From: Colimorpha sp964483145
Lineage (GTDB): Bacteria; Bacteroidota; Bacteroidia; Bacteroidales; P3
Length of the DNA stretch: 43,894 nucleotides
Reading direction: 5' to 3'
Assembly (NCBI GenBank): GCA_964483145.1
Contig: CAZAAK010000007.1
Location: forward strand, 1-43,894
A program made the translations under genes and the position numbers. The notes beneath the pieces were generated by a model. The model did no database searches and was not told where the DNA came from. It saw only the letters and a program-made list of their open reading frames with translations. Position 1 is the stretch's first letter. Each line of letters begins with the position of its first letter. Below are positions 41,701 through 43,894 of the stretch, one piece after another.

Positions 41701-42300
41701 ATGAAAAAGAAATTTTTGCCTGTTCTGATTATTATCGCTGTTGTTGTGATTGCCCTGTTGTGGGGTATTGGTGTACGCAACAAATTGGTGCAAAGCGAGG
41801 AGAATGTTGCTCAGTCTTGGGCTCAAGTGGAGAATGTCTACAAGCGCCGAGCCGATTTGATTCCTCAGCTAGTGGCCACCGTTCAAGGTGTTGCTAACTA
41901 TGAAAAGGGCACCCTAACCGAGGTGATTGAGGCCCGTGCCAAGGCGGGTTCGGTGCAGGTGGATGCCAATAACCTCAACGAGGCCAATGTGGCGGAATTC
42001 CAGAAGACACAGGACAAGCTCTCAAGCGCGCTGACCCGTTCGATGAACATTGTGGTGGAGCGTTACCCGGAACTTACAGCCACCCAGAGTTTCCGCGACC
42101 TGCAGGTTCAGTTGGAAGGCACCGAGAATCGTATCACCACCGAGCGGGGCCGCTTCAATGAAGTGGTGAATGTCTACAACAAGCAGTTGCGTCTCTTCCC
42201 CAACAATGTGGTAGCTGGCATTTGTGGGTTCGAGAAGAAAGGCTACTTTACTGCTCCTGAGGGAAGCGATGAGCCTGTGAAAGTGGAGTTCGACTTTTAA
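41701..42300 (+). CDS. lemA: LemA-family membrane protein
   Basis: A 199-aa protein with one N-terminal membrane helix (about 7-25) and a long helical body. It has NKLVQSEENVAQSWAQVENVYKRRADLIPQLV, NEVVNVYNKQLRLFPNN and a Gly-Phe-rich end. It has the LemA signature segments. LemA proteins have a periplasmic or extracytoplasmic helical bundle of unknown function and often lie next to TPM-domain genes, as here (68 nt before the next gene). Confidence 0.95.
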   Translation: MKKKFLPVLIIIAVVVIALLWGIGVRNKLVQSEENVAQSWAQVENVYKRRADLIPQLVATVQGVANYEKGTLTEVIEARAKAGSVQVDANNLNEANVAEFQKTQDKLSSALTRSMNIVVERYPELTATQSFRDLQVQLEGTENRITTERGRFNEVVNVYNKQLRLFPNNVVAGICGFEKKGYFTAPEGSDEPVKVEFDF

Positions 42301-42367
42301 AGGCGAGCATCTGTGTCGGCTTGTATGGGGATGAACTGTCGCTAAAGGTAACTGGGAGAGTTGTGGC

Positions 42368-43162
42368 ATGACGATTCGCAAAAAAGGCATATTAGGGCTA
42401 CTGGCCTTCGTTATTCTGTTGGGCTGGTCGGTTGCGGCATCGGCGCAGTGGTGCCCCGAACCAACGGGCAGGTTGGTGAACGACTATGGCAATGTGCTTT
42501 CTGCAGCGCAACTCGATTCGTTGGAGCGCCGTTTGGTGGCTTTTGACGATACCACGTCCAACCAGATATTGATAGTCGTTACGCCTACTTTGCACGATTG
42601 TGAGATTATGGACCTTGGCACCCGTATCGGTACCGTTTGGGGGGTTGGATCGAAGGATTTCGATAACGGTGTTGTCATTCTCATAAAATCCAAGGAGAAC
42701 GAGGATGATTACGGCGATGTGGCCATTCTACCGGGCTATGGCCTAGAGGGTGCTCTGCCCGATGTTTTCTGCAAGCATATTATCGACGACGAGATGATTG
42801 AGCCATTGGGCGAAGGCGACTACTACGAGGCTTTGGTGGCAGCTTTGAATGTGATAGAACCTGTTTGCACTGGCGAATACAGCTACGAGCGCTACAAGAA
42901 AGAAGAGCGTAACGGGGTGCTCGGATTTGTGGGAGCAATGTTGCTGTTTGTGGTTGTCTTTGTATTGATTGACAGATACAGCAAGAAGCATGGTGGCGGC
43001 AAAGATGGAGACTCCGGCATTGGCGGCTCGGGTTGGTTAGGTCCATTGGGCGGCATAGGTGGCTTTAGAGGTGGCTCGGGTGGCTTTGGTGGTAGCTCGG
43101 GCGGCTTTGGCGGCTTTGGCGGCGGCAGTTTTGGCGGCGGTGGAGCGCACGGGAGGTTCTGA
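42368..43162 (+). CDS. TPM-domain (YgcG-family) protein with Gly-rich tail
   Basis: A 264-aa protein with signal peptide (about 1-28, ending ASAQ). The TPM domain (about 30-165) has NDYGNVLSAAQLDSLE, a DDTTSNQILIVV strand, and GNGV-like KDFDNGVVILI with GYGLEGALPD. A membrane helix follows (about 186-204), then a Gly/Ser/Phe-rich tail with repeats of GGSGGFGG type and an HGRF end. This is the usual lemA-TPM pair. The domain has been linked to phosphatase or membrane-complex roles in other organisms; here it is unproven. Confidence 0.92.
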   Translation: MTIRKKGILGLLAFVILLGWSVAASAQWCPEPTGRLVNDYGNVLSAAQLDSLERRLVAFDDTTSNQILIVVTPTLHDCEIMDLGTRIGTVWGVGSKDFDNGVVILIKSKENEDDYGDVAILPGYGLEGALPDVFCKHIIDDEMIEPLGEGDYYEALVAALNVIEPVCTGEYSYERYKKEERNGVLGFVGAMLLFVVVFVLIDRYSKKHGGGKDGDSGIGGSGWLGPLGGIGGFRGGSGGFGGSSGGFGGFGGGSFGGGGAHGRF

Positions 43163-43198
43163 GGAGTGCACACATCATGGCGCGGCATGCGATGCGGG

Positions 43199-43228
43199 TG
43201 GCTACTACCGGTTGGTGGCCATTTTTTT
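43199..43228 (+). terminator. Rho-independent terminator after the TPM gene
   Basis: A 9-bp stem (43199-43207 with 43213-43221, two wobble pairs) with a CCGGT loop is followed by seven T. It lies 36 nt after the stop. Confidence 0.75.
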
Positions 43229-43526
43229 GTTTTCGTACCAATTGAATATTGAAAAGCTGTAATGTCCCACATTGGGATAACTGAATGTTCTAGCATGGTA
43301 TTTATCCGATGTCAATAATGTAAAAAATCAATAAATTACCCACCCTAGCATATAGGAATTATCAATAAAACAACAAAAAAGTAATGCCATATCAAAAATA
43401 TTCTGTATCTTTGCACCGCCAATTTGGCAAGTCCGGTGCACGGATACAAAAATTCTACCCGTGAAATGCCGGAAGAAAAGTATTGGAGATTGAATAAGAA
43501 GCATTGTTGATAAATCAAGTAACATC
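43229..43526 (+). promoter_or_regulatory. AT-rich gap with TATCTTTG promoter (43416-43423) and structured leader
   Basis: No gene was seen. A perfect TCCCA-cat-TGGGA palindrome is at 43265-43277. The -7 element at 43416-43423 drives the helicase gene, with a leader of about 100 nt. Directly at the transcription start a TGCACCG (43422-43428) / CGGTGCA (43444-43450) inverted repeat forms a hairpin. Confidence 0.6.
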
Positions 43527-43847
43527 ATGATGGCGAAATTTGCGATAGGAGACAAGGTAATAGAAATTGATGCGGATACCCATGGCACGGTGACAGCGGT
43601 AAAGTCTGGGCGTGGCAGGGTACTTTACACTGTTGTATTTGACAATGGGGTGCAGCGAATTGTGTTGGAGTCAGACCTTCGCGCCGATTTTAATTTGAGC
43701 GATCCATTTGAACGTTGCAAAAGCGGCATCTTTGGGAGTTATTCAGACTATTCAAAAAAAAATACAACGTTCAAGATACAAAACTCCAACAACTCCACAA
43801 TCTCATCTTTAAGAGCATCAAGAACATTGTTCCGTGCCTACCTATAA
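43527..43847 (+). CDS. N-terminal part of an SNF2/DEAD-type helicase (DrmD-like), frame broken near the edge
   Basis: A 106-aa frame from the ATG at 43527 (a second ATG follows at 43530). It starts with KFAIGDKVIEI and a VTAVKSGRGRVLYTVVF strand, then RIVLESDLRADFNLSDPFE and CKSGIFGSYSDY, and ISSLRASRTLFRAY. Large SNF2-like helicases such as those in DISARM-type loci begin with this same order of segments, followed by a YQFKPLLKFL-like stretch and a Walker A motif. Here a TAA comes right after FRAYL. The next frame reads on to the window end. A one-base error or real frameshift is likely. The domain call is by recall and moderate. Confidence 0.5.
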   Translation: MMAKFAIGDKVIEIDADTHGTVTAVKSGRGRVLYTVVFDNGVQRIVLESDLRADFNLSDPFERCKSGIFGSYSDYSKKNTTFKIQNSNNSTISSLRASRTLFRAYL

Positions 43848-43894
43848 TACTCCCGGAATTTTAGACAACCGCATAGGTTGCAGAAAGAAAAATT

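Noticed and set aside
43080..43162. Gly-rich coding tail as a repeat element
   Set aside because: It is a normal Gly/Ser/Phe tail of TPM-domain proteins.

Overview
The window looks like a chromosomal segment from a member of the Bacteroidota, most likely an uncultured Bacteroidales species. Four things point there. TAnnTTTG (-7) promoter elements recur ahead of genes on both strands, many of them as TATCTTTGCA. Start sites lack strong Shine-Dalgarno sequences. There are many lipoproteins with a Cys near residue 23, a TonB-dependent receptor with an N-terminal carboxypeptidase-like domain, and Bacteroidota-type families (DUF4296, DUF4294). Housekeeping genes are intact, so most of this is core chromosome. 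No rRNA, transposase, integrase or CRISPR array was seen.

Layout. Positions 1-1558 hold the N-terminal part of a large secreted PKD-type surface protein that runs off the left edge. A tRNA-Val(TAC) follows at about 1.9 kb, then a DUF4296 lipoprotein and three lipoprotein genes on the minus strand (2.6-4.5 kb). From 4.6 to 9.7 kb a minus-strand series encodes MutA, LptG, SufE, a SufT/MIP18 protein and an OppC-type permease. An AddA/RecB-like helicase-nuclease occupies 9.8-13.0 kb. A 1-kb intergenic region follows, with a duplicated promoter, a 24-bp tandem repeat and a very long hairpin.

From 14.0 to 21.0 kb lies a plus-strand sugar/isoprenoid block: IspD, an inositol-monophosphatase-family enzyme, an SDR, a thiamine-diphosphate enzyme split into two ORFs, a second diverged IspD/TarI-type cytidylyltransferase, and a membrane-bound CapD/WbpM-type nucleotide-sugar dehydratase. 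The middle genes look like a pathway for an unusual CDP-activated sugar or polyol for surface glycans. LysS, a metallo-hydrolase and Ung follow on the plus strand. The minus strand then carries HolA and a TonB receptor, an NlpC/P60 enzyme, and DUF4294 facing a PlsC-like acyltransferase. Beyond these come a run of small genes including RlmH, an overlapping methyltransferase/GNAT pair, an OmpA protein and FtsE, and a K+ uptake operon trkA-trkH-trkH.

The right end (40.6-43.9 kb) has a second long hairpin of the same kind, a previously unlisted 44-aa basic small protein with its own promoter and terminator, lemA plus a TPM-domain gene, and an AT-rich stretch leading into the N-terminus of what looks like an SNF2/DEAD-type helicase related to those in DISARM-like defence loci. 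That last frame is broken close to the edge. The best candidates for something undescribed are the split-TPP-enzyme sugar cluster, the paired long hairpins, and the 44-aa gene. All functional calls come from reading motifs by eye; no search was run.
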